Notes: a model not told the origin generated them from the letters alone. A stretch of DNA of 64,000 bases from Bacteroidota bacterium (GCA_023251455.1 JAHEYT010000042.1:1-64000); one strand, 5' to 3'. Positions 43,702 to 52,221 are shown, counted from the stretch's first letter. Translations and numbers: made by a program.

Positions 43702-44301
43702 TTAACCCCTATTGGAGTCATCCGTTTTTTTTAAGATTAGAAATAAAGTCATCAGATGATTGCTAAAATCCTTTAATTCTTCGCGTAAATATTTTAATGC
43801 CAATCCCATCTGAGCCTCAACTGTTTTAACCGAAATATCCAAATTTTCAGCAATTTCCTTGTATTTCAAACCCTGCTCGCGGCTTAGCCTGAAAATTTCT
43901 CTTCGTTTGGGAGGAAGCGAATCAATGCTTTTTTCAATTCGCCTGATCAGGTCAACTTCCAGGTAGTATTGTTCGGTATTGATTTCGTGTTGGGCTGTTT
44001 CAAGTACCTTATTGGCGTATTGCTTTTTGATCTTCTCGTGCTGAATCTGGTTAAGGCAATGATTGCGAACTGAGCGAAAAAAGTAATGTTTTACGGAGGT
44101 TTCGATATTCAGGACCGCACGCTTTTCCCATATTTTGACAAACATATCCTGAACAATTTCTTCGGCTAATTCGCTGTCGTTGAGAAACTGACTTGCAAAG
44201 TGGCACATAGCTGAATAGTACTTACGAAACAAGGTTTGAAATGCTCTTTCATCACCTTCTTTCAATTTTAAATACAGTTCTTTGTCTTCAGTCAAATCCA
44301 T
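43702..44301 (-). CDS. ECF RNA polymerase sigma factor of the STN operon
   Basis: This 199-residue ECF sigma factor has region 2 at residues 20-62 (LFRKYYSAMCHFASQFL and LAEEIVQDMFVKIWEKR) and region 4 at about 130-172 (LPPKRREIFRLSREQGLKYK, then EIAENLDISVKTVEAQM). No extra domains are present. It is the first gene of a five-gene minus-strand operon with FecR, so it probably drives transcription of the downstream STN, protease and MG2-Plug genes, which have no other obvious promoter. Bacteroidota promoters for such sigmas cannot be called by eye here. Confidence 0.93.
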   Translation of the reverse strand: MDLTEDKELYLKLKEGDERAFQTLFRKYYSAMCHFASQFLNDSELAEEIVQDMFVKIWEKRAVLNIETSVKHYFFRSVRNHCLNQIQHEKIKKQYANKVLETAQHEINTEQYYLEVDLIRRIEKSIDSLPPKRREIFRLSREQGLKYKEIAENLDISVKTVEAQMGLALKYLREELKDFSNHLMTLFLILKKTDDSNRG

Positions 44302-44648
44302 AGGTTTTCCGGCTTCTGTAGCGATTTTTAGAATCCGGCTAAAGGTATAAAAAAGAAAATTGCATATTATTGATTACTTCTACTGCTTATAAGCATAAAA
44401 AGAGCCTGTAATTTTTCAAATCGTCCTAATTATCCGGTTTTCAGGATAAATATCAACGTAAATTCCAAAATCTGAACTATAAATTTTATCCGTTCTCAAT
44501 TTCTGAGGAAACGTTTCCGAAGACCTCAATATACTTAATACCTGACATTTACGTTAACATTTCTGGCCTGAAGTAGTGGGTTAAAGATGCTTTCAGAAAG
44601 ATTAGAAAACAGAATGTTGGAAATAAATCTAATTTTTGTCTGAAATCT
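44302..44648. other. spacer with palindromes upstream of the ECF operon
   Basis: The spacer holds two perfect 12-bp palindromes, TGCTTATAAGCA at 44384-44395 and GGAAACGTTTCC at 44507-44518. The second is identical to the operator candidate of the efflux operon. No ORF is evident. The ECF operon promoter should be near its left end on the minus strand. Confidence 0.5.
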
Positions 44649-44678
44649 TTTGTACAAAGGAATTTTCCATTATTTTTG
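44649..44678 (+). promoter_or_regulatory. promoter of the tRNA-Leu gene
   Basis: TTTG (44649-44652) and TATTTTTG (44671-44678, perfect TAnnTTTG) are 18 bases apart, with the tRNA starting 18 bases after the -7 box. Confidence 0.7.
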
Positions 44679-44696
44679 CAGCCGGTTTACAAACAA

Positions 44697-44780
44697 GCCC
44701 GAATGGCGGAATTGGTAGACGCGCTGGACTCAAAATCCAGTGATAGCAATATCGTGCCGGTTCGATTCCGGCTTCGGGTA
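44697..44780 (+). tRNA. tRNA-Leu (anticodon CAA)
   Basis: The acceptor strands GCCCGAA and TTCGGGT pair with one G-U at the end. The D-arm reads TGGCGGAATTGGTAGACGCG as usual for leucine tRNAs. The anticodon stem CTGGA/TCCAG encloses CTCAAAA, giving anticodon CAA for codon UUG. A variable arm follows (TGATAGCAATATCG), and the T-arm is GCCGGTTCGATTCCGGC. CCA is not encoded. Confidence 0.97.
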
Positions 44781-44784
44781 CAAA

Positions 44785-44823
44785 GACAAAAGCCACTGAT
44801 AATCAGTGGCTTTTGTCTTTTTT
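44785..44823 (+). terminator. terminator of tRNA-Leu
   Basis: GACAAAAGCCACTGA (44785-44799) and its exact complement (44803-44817) form a 15-bp stem with a 3-base loop and six T after it. It may also serve the converging minus-strand genes. Confidence 0.92.
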
Positions 44824-44842
44824 AAAGGTGTCAATATTTAAT

Positions 44843-45262
44843 TTACGGTCTCTTTGCCCTTGCGGCTTCGCTGGTATCCGTCTTTTTATCTGTTGTATTA
44901 TTCTTTTCAGTGCCATTGCCCTGATCAACTTTACTAGATGTTTTATTGCTCCTCGATGAATTGTGATCCTGCGATTTCGTCGAATTCATATCAGATTTTA
45001 CCTGATAATAATCGTAGCCTTTTTTAGATTTTGCCGCATTATTATCATCCTGGGCACTTCCTGGATTTGATTGATCTATGGCAGCTTTACTTTCAGTCCG
45101 GTTACTCCTTACCGTATTGTTGTTTTGAGCTTTCTGATTTGCACTTTCTTCTGATTTAGCACTGCTTGTTGTGGAAGTAATTTTTCTCTGTTCCTGTGCA
45201 CTTACCACAAAAGAAGAACATACTAAAAGCAAAAGAACGATTGTTGAGTATATCGATTTCAT
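44843..45262 (-). CDS. small exported low-complexity protein
   Basis: This 139-residue protein has a clear signal peptide (about 1-22, ending FVVSAQ). The mature part is hydrophilic low-complexity sequence dominated by Ser, Asn, Lys, Thr and Asp, with recurring short units such as VRSNRTESK, SSRSNKTSSK and TEKNNTTDKK. No fold or cysteine is evident, so it is probably disordered. It is the last of three co-directional genes for small exported proteins (gaps of 34 and 9 bases). The Ser/Asn-rich style is shared with the start of the third protein. No function is assigned. Confidence 0.65.
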   Translation of the reverse strand: MKSIYSTIVLLLLVCSSFVVSAQEQRKITSTTSSAKSEESANQKAQNNNTVRSNRTESKAAIDQSNPGSAQDDNNAAKSKKGYDYYQVKSDMNSTKSQDHNSSRSNKTSSKVDQGNGTEKNNTTDKKTDTSEAARAKRP

Positions 45263-45296
45263 ATCTATGAGTATTAAATTATTAGTACAAATTCTT

Positions 45297-46187
45297 TTAA
45301 AAGGTTATCGTGAGCATAATCGATTGGTCGACTAAGTCGTTTTCAGACAGATTCAAATCGTGTACCTGATGAAAATTGTACTCCATTCCTACTTTTTTGT
45401 AGAATAAACCTGAACGTACAAGAACCGACCTTCTGCTTGAATCAAAATCTTTAAAGAAATTTTCTCTGGATAGCGCAACGGCTTTAGCATTTAAAACAAA
45501 ACTCAAAGATTCGGAAATTTTAGAGTTAACGCTTACCTCCACAATGCCGCTAAATCCCGATTCGAAACTGGAATTATTTCCAGCGATATCAAGCGTTTCA
45601 AACTTTTTATTCAAGGTTTGTTGAAAAGCATAGCCAAGTCCATAAGTGAGTTCCCAGGTAGTATTATCTTCTTTCTGAAAAGAATAATGTTTTTGGCCCA
45701 GAAAAAGTGTTTGATAAAGAAACAAAGGATCTAGAAAACCGGTTGGTTGATCATCAATTGTTCCTTTGCCAAGGTTGGTTTCGGCCGTAGTTTCAAGGAA
45801 CAACCTGATTTTTGGAACCTTGATCAGCGGGATTGAAGGCGTTATTGAAAGGATAAAAGCATCCTGCAATTTTTCCGCATCCTGGCCTTTTACTTTACTC
45901 TCGCCGTATTGCATGAACAAAGTTGAGCTAAGGTCAAACTTCTTGCCGATGTAGTCGAAATCTGAGTTTAATGTACCTAGCCATTGCAGGTTTGTTACCC
46001 GGATTCCGCTGGAATTCGAATCACCAAAAGTAAGTCCAAGACTTGGACGAATATGAAATTGAACTTTTTTCTCACTGTTTTCCTCTTGAACGGATTCGCC
46101 AGTCGCACCCTCAGGTTTCGGTGATGATATCGCTGCGAAGCTCATTGATAGAAGAATAAAAAAGAATAAAATTACCCTGCGATTCAT
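45297..46187 (-). CDS. exported beta-barrel-like protein of unknown function
   Basis: This 296-residue protein has a signal peptide (about 1-21). The mature part consists of alternating beta-strands ending in a final aromatic strand (DQSIMLTITF), the pattern of an outer-membrane barrel resembling DUF3078-type proteins (QFHIRPSLGLTFGDSNSSG; WELTYGLGYAFQQTL; GVEYNFHQVHDL-like end at about 270). No plug or known receptor domain is present. It sits between two small exported proteins in the same transcript and may be their anchor or export partner, which is inference. Confidence 0.65.
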   Translation of the reverse strand: MNRRVILFFFILLSMSFAAISSPKPEGATGESVQEENSEKKVQFHIRPSLGLTFGDSNSSGIRVTNLQWLGTLNSDFDYIGKKFDLSSTLFMQYGESKVKGQDAEKLQDAFILSITPSIPLIKVPKIRLFLETTAETNLGKGTIDDQPTGFLDPLFLYQTLFLGQKHYSFQKEDNTTWELTYGLGYAFQQTLNKKFETLDIAGNNSSFESGFSGIVEVSVNSKISESLSFVLNAKAVALSRENFFKDFDSSRRSVLVRSGLFYKKVGMEYNFHQVHDLNLSENDLVDQSIMLTITF

Positions 46188-46196
46188 ATCTTCCGG

Positions 46197-46805
46197 TTAT
46201 TTTAGTAAAGAGACGTGACCCGTTTTTGTATGCTTTTTAGAGGCCATGTATTCCCCATTCTCAACCGCTAAATTGAAGGTTGCTTCATAACGTTTTACAG
46301 AGCTGGTGCCAGAATTAGATTCACCCCAACTCCACGAAACAACCAAATCACAGTCATTGTCTTTTCCATCCGATGGTAACGTAAATTGATTATTTACAAC
46401 AGCTAACTTCTGCGCTCTTCCATTAACGTTGATCATCACGCTTAAATCACTCATTGAAGCTTTGCCTGAACCCATTCCTCCTGAAGTACTTTTTGCCAAC
46501 ACCGGAGAACTTTTATCTAATTCCTTGATAATTACAAACGGTTTATGCTGCCTTTTCCCCGTTGGCAATCCACTCGCCGCATCCCGTGGGCTTAAAATCT
46601 CTTGCTCAAAGCTGATGGTACAACTTCCATCGGCACAGCGTATTTTTCCGATACAGACAGGACTATTTTGATCAGTAGATCTGTCATTTGACTGATTGCT
46701 TTTCGTTTTGGTTTTTTGAACCTCAATTATTTCCTGGGCTAATAATTGGTTTCCAAAGCTGGTTGTTACCATAACAACCAATGCGATAAAGATTTTCTTT
46801 TTCAT
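46197..46805 (-). CDS. exported protein of unknown function with a cysteine cluster
   Basis: This 202-residue protein has a signal peptide (about 1-23, ending LLAQ). A Ser/Asn/Lys-rich stretch follows (KTKSNQSNDRSTDQNSP), then a tight cysteine cluster CIGKIRCADGSC and a beta-rich domain with one more cysteine (DNDCDLVVSWSWGES). The cysteines could form disulfides or bind metal. It is the first gene of the three-gene exported-protein cluster. No family is recognised. Confidence 0.65.
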   Translation of the reverse strand: MKKKIFIALVVMVTTSFGNQLLAQEIIEVQKTKTKSNQSNDRSTDQNSPVCIGKIRCADGSCTISFEQEILSPRDAASGLPTGKRQHKPFVIIKELDKSSPVLAKSTSGGMGSGKASMSDLSVMINVNGRAQKLAVVNNQFTLPSDGKDNDCDLVVSWSWGESNSGTSSVKRYEATFNLAVENGEYMASKKHTKTGHVSLLK

Positions 46806-47008
46806 AAGTTGTGGATTTTTAGGTTTCTAATTTATATTCTAAATTAAAAGACAAACAAGTCTTTTAATTGTTTATAGATAAGGCTGAGATAATTATGGAA
46901 AGTTTAATTGAAATTTCTAATTTCAATTATTTTGTGAAAGAATAGCATTTCAAAGAATGTTTAGATATATTTGGTTAGTTCAAAAACTAGCAACTATTTT
47001 AGAGAAAT

Positions 47009-47383
47009 ATGAACGAAAAAAAATACCCGAACATTCTGATTGCTGAAGATGTTGAGTCTAATTTTCTTTATTTAAAAGCCGTACTCAGCAAGTTAAATGC
47101 TACTATTTTTTGGGCTAAGAATGGAATTGAGGCGGTTGAAATATGCGAAAATAATCCGATCGATTTGGTATTTATGGATTTACAAATGCCAGAAATGAAT
47201 GGTTATGAGGCAACCGTAATTTTGAAAAAGAGATTTCCAAATCTGCCAATTGTTGCTCAAACTGCATTTGCCATGTCGGATGATCGCGAAAAAGCACTGG
47301 ATGCCGGGTGTGATGATTATCTGGCTAAACCAATCAAGTCAAAAGATTTGCTGAGTGTAGTAGAGAAGTTTATTAAAATATAA
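47009..47383 (+). CDS. stand-alone response-regulator receiver domain
   Basis: This 124-residue protein is a single CheY-like receiver domain. The acidic pair lies in ILIAEDVESN, the phosphoacceptor Asp in DLVFMDLQMPEMNGYEA, the conserved Thr/Ser in VAQTAFAMSDD and the Lys in DDYLAKPIKSKDL. It has no output domain, so it probably relays phosphate or acts by binding a partner. The MDLQMPxMNG form is typical of receiver domains paired with hybrid histidine kinases. No kinase gene is adjacent. It ends at a strong terminator. Confidence 0.92.
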   Translation: MNEKKYPNILIAEDVESNFLYLKAVLSKLNATIFWAKNGIEAVEICENNPIDLVFMDLQMPEMNGYEATVILKKRFPNLPIVAQTAFAMSDDREKALDAGCDDYLAKPIKSKDLLSVVEKFIKI

Positions 47384-47402
47384 AATAAAAGCCGTTTTCA
47401 CG

Positions 47403-47449
47403 CATTACAAAAAACGTCCATCATTAAAAGGTGGACGTTTTTTGTAATG
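47403..47449 (+). terminator. perfect 18-bp terminator after the receiver gene
   Basis: The arms 47403-47420 and 47432-47449 are exact complements, with an ACGTCCA/TGGACGT core and A6/T6 outer parts, around an 11-base loop. Confidence 0.92.
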
Positions 47450-47510
47450 TAAGGGGTATATTAATTACACATCTATCATTACTTTTACCGCGAAATAACT
47501 GGGAACAATT

Positions 47511-47993
47511 ATGTGCTGCAGCGATACAAAAGAGGAAAATCCAATCTATGAGGTGGAAAACAATTCCTCGTTAAACAAACAATTTCTGTTAGATCAGAGA
47601 TACCTGAAAATGGCTTCAATATGGGCACAGAACTCATATTGCAAGCGTCGTCAGGTAGGGGCATTGCTGGTAAAAGATAAAATGATTATTTCAGACGGGT
47701 ACAATGGAACGCCTTCGGGTTTTGAAAATAATTGTGAAGATGAAAACAACCGTACCTTTCCGTACGTTCTACATGCCGAGGCCAATGCAATTACCAAAGT
47801 AGCTAAATCGAACAACAGCAGCGACGGTGCAACTTTGTATGTTACGTCTTCTCCTTGTCTGGAATGTTCGAAACTCATTATTCAGGCTGGCATAAAAAGG
47901 GTAATTTTTTACGATAACTATCATCATGACGATGGAATTATTTTGTTGAAAAACGCCAAAATTGAAGTCGTTCAGGTAGAAATAAACAATTAG
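47511..47993 (+). CDS. deoxycytidylate (dCMP) deaminase
   Basis: This is a 160-residue zinc enzyme converting dCMP to dUMP for dTTP synthesis. The deaminase core has the zinc and catalytic motif VLHAEANAI (His and catalytic Glu) and SSPCLECSKLI (two Cys ligands). YNGTPSGFENNCED is the substrate-loop region typical of dCMP deaminases and ComE-type proteins. Length is normal. It lies 31 bases before a small ORF that is coupled to a CtpA-type protease gene; in many Bacteroidota these genes are neighbours. Confidence 0.93.
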   Translation: MCCSDTKEENPIYEVENNSSLNKQFLLDQRYLKMASIWAQNSYCKRRQVGALLVKDKMIISDGYNGTPSGFENNCEDENNRTFPYVLHAEANAITKVAKSNNSSDGATLYVTSSPCLECSKLIIQAGIKRVIFYDNYHHDDGIILLKNAKIEVVQVEINN

Positions 47994-48024
47994 AAACAGA
48001 ATTCAGAAAACAAATTTAGTAGAA

Positions 48025-48120
48025 ATGAAACGAGTCATGAGAGACAACCTTCACACAGAGGAGAATGACTTCAATGGCGAGTTCCATCTGGCAATTAAAA
48101 AACAAATTATAAACAGATGA
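48025..48120 (+). CDS. 31-residue small ORF overlapping the CtpA-type protease start
   Basis: ATG at 48025 opens a 31-codon frame (starting MKRVMRDNLHTEENDFNG and ending KKQIINR) whose TGA overlaps the ATG of the next gene in an ATGA arrangement. It has no signal or membrane segment and no recognised family. It may be a coupled leader peptide or a remnant. Only the overlap and the A/T-rich spacer before it support its reality. Confidence 0.35.
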   Translation: MKRVMRDNLHTEENDFNGEFHLAIKKQIINR

Positions 48121-49739
48121 AAAATATTAAAATATATATTCCAGTTTTGCTTGCAATCGCTTTAGTTACTGGCATTTTCATAGGAAACAGGTTGAACCGA
48201 AATTCAGGGAATAACATTCCAGCAACCTCCAATGTCAATAAATTCGATGCCATTGTCAATTTGATTCAAAACGCCTATGTCGATTCCATATCAACCGACT
48301 CGCTGATCGAAAAAACAATTCCGCAATTGCTCAAGAATCTCGATCCGCATACCACGTATATTCCTGCAAAAGAAATGGTTGGCGTTGAGGAAGAAATGAG
48401 AGGAAATTTTGGTGGAATCGGCGTTCAGTTCTCCATTCAAAACGACACGGTTATGGTTGTTGATGTAATTTCGGGTGGTCCTTCTTCCAAACTTGGAATT
48501 ATGCCCGGCGACCGAATCGTTACAGTAAACGATACTTCGCTTGTGGTCAAAGGCCTGAAAAATGAAAAAGTGCTTTCGAAACTTCGCGGCGAAAAAGGTA
48601 CCAAAGTAGAAGTTGGAATTAAGCGCAAAGGATTTAAAGACCTGATTTCTTTTACGATAACCCGTGGCGATATTCCAATTTACAGTGTTGACGTGAATTA
48701 TATGATCGATCCGACTACCGGATACATCAAGGTGAGCCGCTTTGGCGAGCAAACTTACGAAGAATTTATGGACGGCATGAAAGCGCTCGATCAGCAGGGA
48801 ATGAAAAACGTAATTGTTGATTTGCGCGGAAACCCAGGCGGTTATCTGAATGCAGTTATCAAGATGGTGAACGAGTTCCTGGATAAAGGCGAACTGATTG
48901 TTTACACCGAAGGAAATTCACAGGCTCGTAAAACATTCCAGGCCGACAGCAGAGGAATATACCGCGATAAAGGGATTACCGTATTAATTGATGATTTTTC
49001 GGCTTCGGCCAGCGAAATATTTGCAGGAGCCATTCAGGATAACGACCGTGGTTGGATAGTTGGTCGCCGCTCATTTGGAAAAGGTCTGGTTCAGGAACAA
49101 ATACCGTTTAACGATGGCAGCGCTGTTCGGTTAACCGTTGCCCGTTATTACACTCCAAGCGGCAGATGCATCCAAAAGCCATACGATAAGGGAAATGACG
49201 AATATTACAAAGACATTATGGAACGTGCAATTCACGGCGAATTTCAGAAGGTTGATAGCATAAAATATTCGGATACCGTGAAATACAAAACGCTCTCCGG
49301 ACGAATTGTACACGGAGGTGGTGGTGTGATGCCCGATTATTTTATTCCGGCCGATACCTTGGGATATTCAGATTATTATTCGAAAGTAACCCAAAAAGGT
49401 CTGGTTTACCAGTTCGCTTTGGATTTTGCCGATTCAAAACGCAAAGAACTTTCGAATCTCAAAACATCAGCTGAGTTTGAAACGTATTTCGGCAAGGTTA
49501 ATGTTTTGGACTTGTTTGTTGCTTTTGCTGAAAAGAAAGGTGTCAAAACCAATACGACTGACTTGAAAACATCTTCGAAAATCATCGATAACCAGGTTAA
49601 AGCATACATTGCCCGCAACATCATTGGAGAAAAAGGGTTTTATCCGCTTATCCAAAACATTGATAAGACATTGCTCGAAGCCATTGCAAAAGCAAAACTT
49701 CCAATTCAGCAAAATTTGACAAGTGCTGTAACTAAATGA
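48117..49739 (+). CDS. S41-family C-terminal processing peptidase (CtpA/Prc type)
   Basis: This is a 540-residue periplasmic serine protease with an N-terminal signal anchor (about 5-24, IPVLLAIALVTGIFIGN). A PDZ domain lies at about 95-180 (GGIGVQFSIQNDTVMVVDVI; LGIMPGDRIVTVNDTSL). The S41 core follows: NVIVDLRGNPGGYLNAVI, the serine cluster DDFSASASEIFAGAIQDN and the catalytic Lys in RRSFGKGLVQEQIPF. Family members trim C-termini of envelope proteins and can act in signalling cascades. It overlaps the upstream small ORF by four bases and is followed by a sigma factor gene after 41 bases. Confidence 0.94.
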   Translation: MKNIKIYIPVLLAIALVTGIFIGNRLNRNSGNNIPATSNVNKFDAIVNLIQNAYVDSISTDSLIEKTIPQLLKNLDPHTTYIPAKEMVGVEEEMRGNFGGIGVQFSIQNDTVMVVDVISGGPSSKLGIMPGDRIVTVNDTSLVVKGLKNEKVLSKLRGEKGTKVEVGIKRKGFKDLISFTITRGDIPIYSVDVNYMIDPTTGYIKVSRFGEQTYEEFMDGMKALDQQGMKNVIVDLRGNPGGYLNAVIKMVNEFLDKGELIVYTEGNSQARKTFQADSRGIYRDKGITVLIDDFSASASEIFAGAIQDNDRGWIVGRRSFGKGLVQEQIPFNDGSAVRLTVARYYTPSGRCIQKPYDKGNDEYYKDIMERAIHGEFQKVDSIKYSDTVKYKTLSGRIVHGGGGVMPDYFIPADTLGYSDYYSKVTQKGLVYQFALDFADSKRKELSNLKTSAEFETYFGKVNVLDLFVAFAEKKGVKTNTTDLKTSSKIIDNQVKAYIARNIIGEKGFYPLIQNIDKTLLEAIAKAKLPIQQNLTSAVTK

Positions 49740-49780
49740 ATCATTGATCGTCTTACGGTTTGAAAAGTAAGCGAATCACT

Positions 49781-50266
49781 ATGAATGTAAAGGAATACAA
49801 CCAATCGGTTGATCTTTATTCAGATAATGTTTTCCGTTTTATCCTGAAGAATATCAAGGACGAAGAACGAGCACGAGATATCGTTCAGGATAGCTATGAA
49901 AAATTATGGCGAAATGCCGGAAACGTTAATTTTGATAAAGTTAAATCCTATTTATTCACAACCGCTTATCATACTATGATTGATGTTTTGCGGAAAGATA
50001 AACGCCAAACTTATATGGCCGATTATCAGATTCCGGAAGATGTGCACGACAAACAATACTCAGACTTAGCCGAAATACTGGAAATTGCTGTCAGGCAATT
50101 GCCTGAAATTCAACGCACAGTAGTTCTGCTGCGCGACTACGAAGGATATTCCTATCAGGAAATAGGAGATATCACAACTTTGAGCGAAGCCCAGGTTAAG
50201 GTTTACATATACCGCGCCCGGGTTTTCCTGAAGAATTACATTGGTAAAATGGAGCTTGTCGTATGA
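49781..50266 (+). CDS. RNA polymerase sigma factor (ECF type)
   Basis: This 161-residue sigma factor starts at the ATG at 49781; the upstream in-frame TTG at 49760 is less likely. Region 2 covers about residues 10-55 (VFRFILKNIKDEERARDIVQ, then DSYEKLWRNAGNVNF) and region 4 about 100-150 (LPEIQRTVVLLRDYEGYSYQ; EAQVKVYIYRARVFLKNY). Its stop overlaps the start of the next gene (ATGA), which looks like its anti-sigma factor. Two PorT-type barrels follow, the likely regulated genes. Confidence 0.92.
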   Translation: MNVKEYNQSVDLYSDNVFRFILKNIKDEERARDIVQDSYEKLWRNAGNVNFDKVKSYLFTTAYHTMIDVLRKDKRQTYMADYQIPEDVHDKQYSDLAEILEIAVRQLPEIQRTVVLLRDYEGYSYQEIGDITTLSEAQVKVYIYRARVFLKNYIGKMELVV

Positions 50267-51291
50267 AAATTACCAGAACTAATTACGAATCGTTTTTCAT
50301 CGATTACATTGAAGGTAATCTACCCGAAAGTATGATCGATCAGTTTCTGGATTTTCTGAACCAGAATCCTGATCTGAAAGAAGAACTGCATCTTTTTGAA
50401 GAAGTTAACCTTCCGGAAGAACATGTTGTGTTTCAAGAAAAGAAACAGCTCCATAGAAATGCAGCTGACGAAAAACACAGGCTTGAAAACATTGCTATCG
50501 CTTATCTGGAAGGCGATTGGGATGCTGATGAAAACAAAACGGTAGAATCTTATCTCTTTACTAATCCTGAATTTAAAAGAGCATACGACTTATTTGCAAA
50601 GACTCAGCTGAAGCCTGACTTTGGAATAAAATATCCGGAAAAGCGAAAACTCTACCAAAAATCGGGGGCAACAATTGTGATGAACTGGGTTGCCCGGGCC
50701 GCCGCAGTGCTTGTCTTGATTTGGGGGATCAACTCGGTTATTCAGACACAAAACACACAGGAATCAGTAAAAAGAAATCAGGAATTGGCCGGGGTAAGCC
50801 CACAACCCGTTTCAACGGTTAAGAAAACCGACTCACGAGAAATTGATCAGGAAACTACTGTTCCAGCGAAAAATAAGCCGGAAATAACAAAGAACTTTCT
50901 GGAGCAATCCAAAGTTGAACCGAAAGAAACACTGCCAGTAGATTTGAACCCGACTGACCGGGATTTGACCGCGCTGGCGCAAATTACCCCGATAATACCG
51001 CAACTTGATCAGGAACCGGTGGAAACACAACTGGCGTTCTCGCGTTCGGTTAATGTGATGAAAATAAACGAAGCGAATGTGATGTCGGTGGAAGAGTTTC
51101 TGGCCAATCGGGCAAAAAAAATGGGCAAAGAAGGCTTATTTTCAGCACAGCGAATTGCACGTTTGGGACTGAACCTGGCATCGGAAATTTCCGGAGAACG
51201 AATTGGATACCAGATGAAAAACGGTAAAATTGCCAGCGTCGGTTTCGAAAGCAAACTGATGGCTTTTTCAATTCCTCTGGAAAAAAAATAA
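50263..51291 (+). CDS. membrane anti-sigma factor-like protein with an internal repeat
   Basis: This 342-residue protein has one membrane helix at about 139-160 (MNWVARAAAVLVLIWGINSV). The cytoplasmic part contains two related units: YIEGNLPESM...FLNQNPDLKEE at 15-42 and YLEGDWDADE...LFTNPEFKRA at 81-107, a short helical pattern seen in Bacteroidota anti-sigma proteins. The periplasmic part (165-342) is Pro/Thr/Gln-rich and ends with a small beta-like domain. It is not FecR. Translational overlap with the sigma gene makes an anti-sigma role likely; family assignment is inference. Confidence 0.78.
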   Translation: MKITRTNYESFFIDYIEGNLPESMIDQFLDFLNQNPDLKEELHLFEEVNLPEEHVVFQEKKQLHRNAADEKHRLENIAIAYLEGDWDADENKTVESYLFTNPEFKRAYDLFAKTQLKPDFGIKYPEKRKLYQKSGATIVMNWVARAAAVLVLIWGINSVIQTQNTQESVKRNQELAGVSPQPVSTVKKTDSREIDQETTVPAKNKPEITKNFLEQSKVEPKETLPVDLNPTDRDLTALAQITPIIPQLDQEPVETQLAFSRSVNVMKINEANVMSVEEFLANRAKKMGKEGLFSAQRIARLGLNLASEISGERIGYQMKNGKIASVGFESKLMAFSIPLEKK

Positions 51292-51351
51292 ACCAGCTGT
51301 AACATTTCGAAACAGCTCGCCGTCATACCGGCAAATTTAAAACTTATAGCC

Positions 51352-52221
51352 ATGAAACAAGTTATTTTCTCTATCGTCGCACTCACTGTATTTAGCCTGA
51401 ACCTGAGATCGCAGGTGGTATCAGCTGATATAATATCCATTGAACCTTCTTCCGAAAAAGTAATTTTGGCTGACACCGTGGTAACCTCAGCCGATCGGGA
51501 TACAGCCATTGTTCGTATTGGCAAAAAAGATGTTACGGTTATTGATCATGATGGTGGAACCGATATTTTTTGGGGAAAAGGTAAACACCGAAAAGATAAC
51601 CCTGATAGATTCAATGGTCATTGGGAAGGTCTCGAATTCGGATTTAATGGATTTGACAAACCTGATTACAGCATGTATCCCGGAAACAAGGATTTTATGT
51701 CGTTGAATCAGGGTAAATCGATGGAGCTTGATTTAAACTTTTACGAATTGAATATTAGCCTTGCAAAATCGTATGTTGGATTGGTTTCCGGAATGGGTTT
51801 AAGCTTTAATAATTACCGTTTCGAAAATCCATACACGATGGAAAAGGGTCAAAACATGACTCTGCCCGTTCAACTGAATCCAGATAATCTTTCGAAAACC
51901 AAACTTGCTGTAACCTACCTGAATGTTCCACTATTGCTTGAATTTCAGATTCCGGTAAATCAAAACGAAGGTCGTTTATTTGTCAATACCGGCTTGGTTG
52001 GAGGCGTGAAGATTGGTTCGCACACGAAAGTGAAATACGGCGATACCAAAGATAAAGATCGTAGCGGATTCAATCTGAATTCGTTTAAATATTCAGCTAC
52101 TGCGCGCATCGGCTACAAAGACATCAGTTTGTTTGCCAATTATAGCCTGACACCTTTGTTCCAATCGGGAAAAGGTCCGGAACTTACGCCATTTACGATC
52201 GGAATCAGCTTTTTAGATTAA
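51352..52221 (+). CDS. PorT-family outer-membrane beta-barrel protein, copy 1
   Basis: This 289-residue protein has a signal peptide (about 1-20), followed by a short N-terminal region (21-80) and an eight-strand-like barrel: GHWEGLEFGFNGFDKPDYSM opens it, VGLVSGMGLSFNNYRFENP and LNVPLLLEFQIPVNQNEGR lie in the middle, and LTPFTIGISFLD is the final strand. It matches the OMP_b-brl_2/PorT-type family, outer-membrane proteins of unknown role. It follows the sigma/anti-sigma pair by 60 bases and is a paralogue of the next barrel gene. A terminator follows. Confidence 0.85.
   Translation: MKQVIFSIVALTVFSLNLRSQVVSADIISIEPSSEKVILADTVVTSADRDTAIVRIGKKDVTVIDHDGGTDIFWGKGKHRKDNPDRFNGHWEGLEFGFNGFDKPDYSMYPGNKDFMSLNQGKSMELDLNFYELNISLAKSYVGLVSGMGLSFNNYRFENPYTMEKGQNMTLPVQLNPDNLSKTKLAVTYLNVPLLLEFQIPVNQNEGRLFVNTGLVGGVKIGSHTKVKYGDTKDKDRSGFNLNSFKYSATARIGYKDISLFANYSLTPLFQSGKGPELTPFTIGISFLD

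Noticed and set aside
48291..48752. 153-codon minus-strand ORF inside the CtpA-type gene
   Set aside because: It is antisense to the conserved PDZ region; its Asn/His-rich translation is typical of a shadow frame.
51009..51524. 171-codon minus-strand ORF across the anti-sigma/barrel junction
   Set aside because: It overlaps two supported genes and has no recognisable domain.
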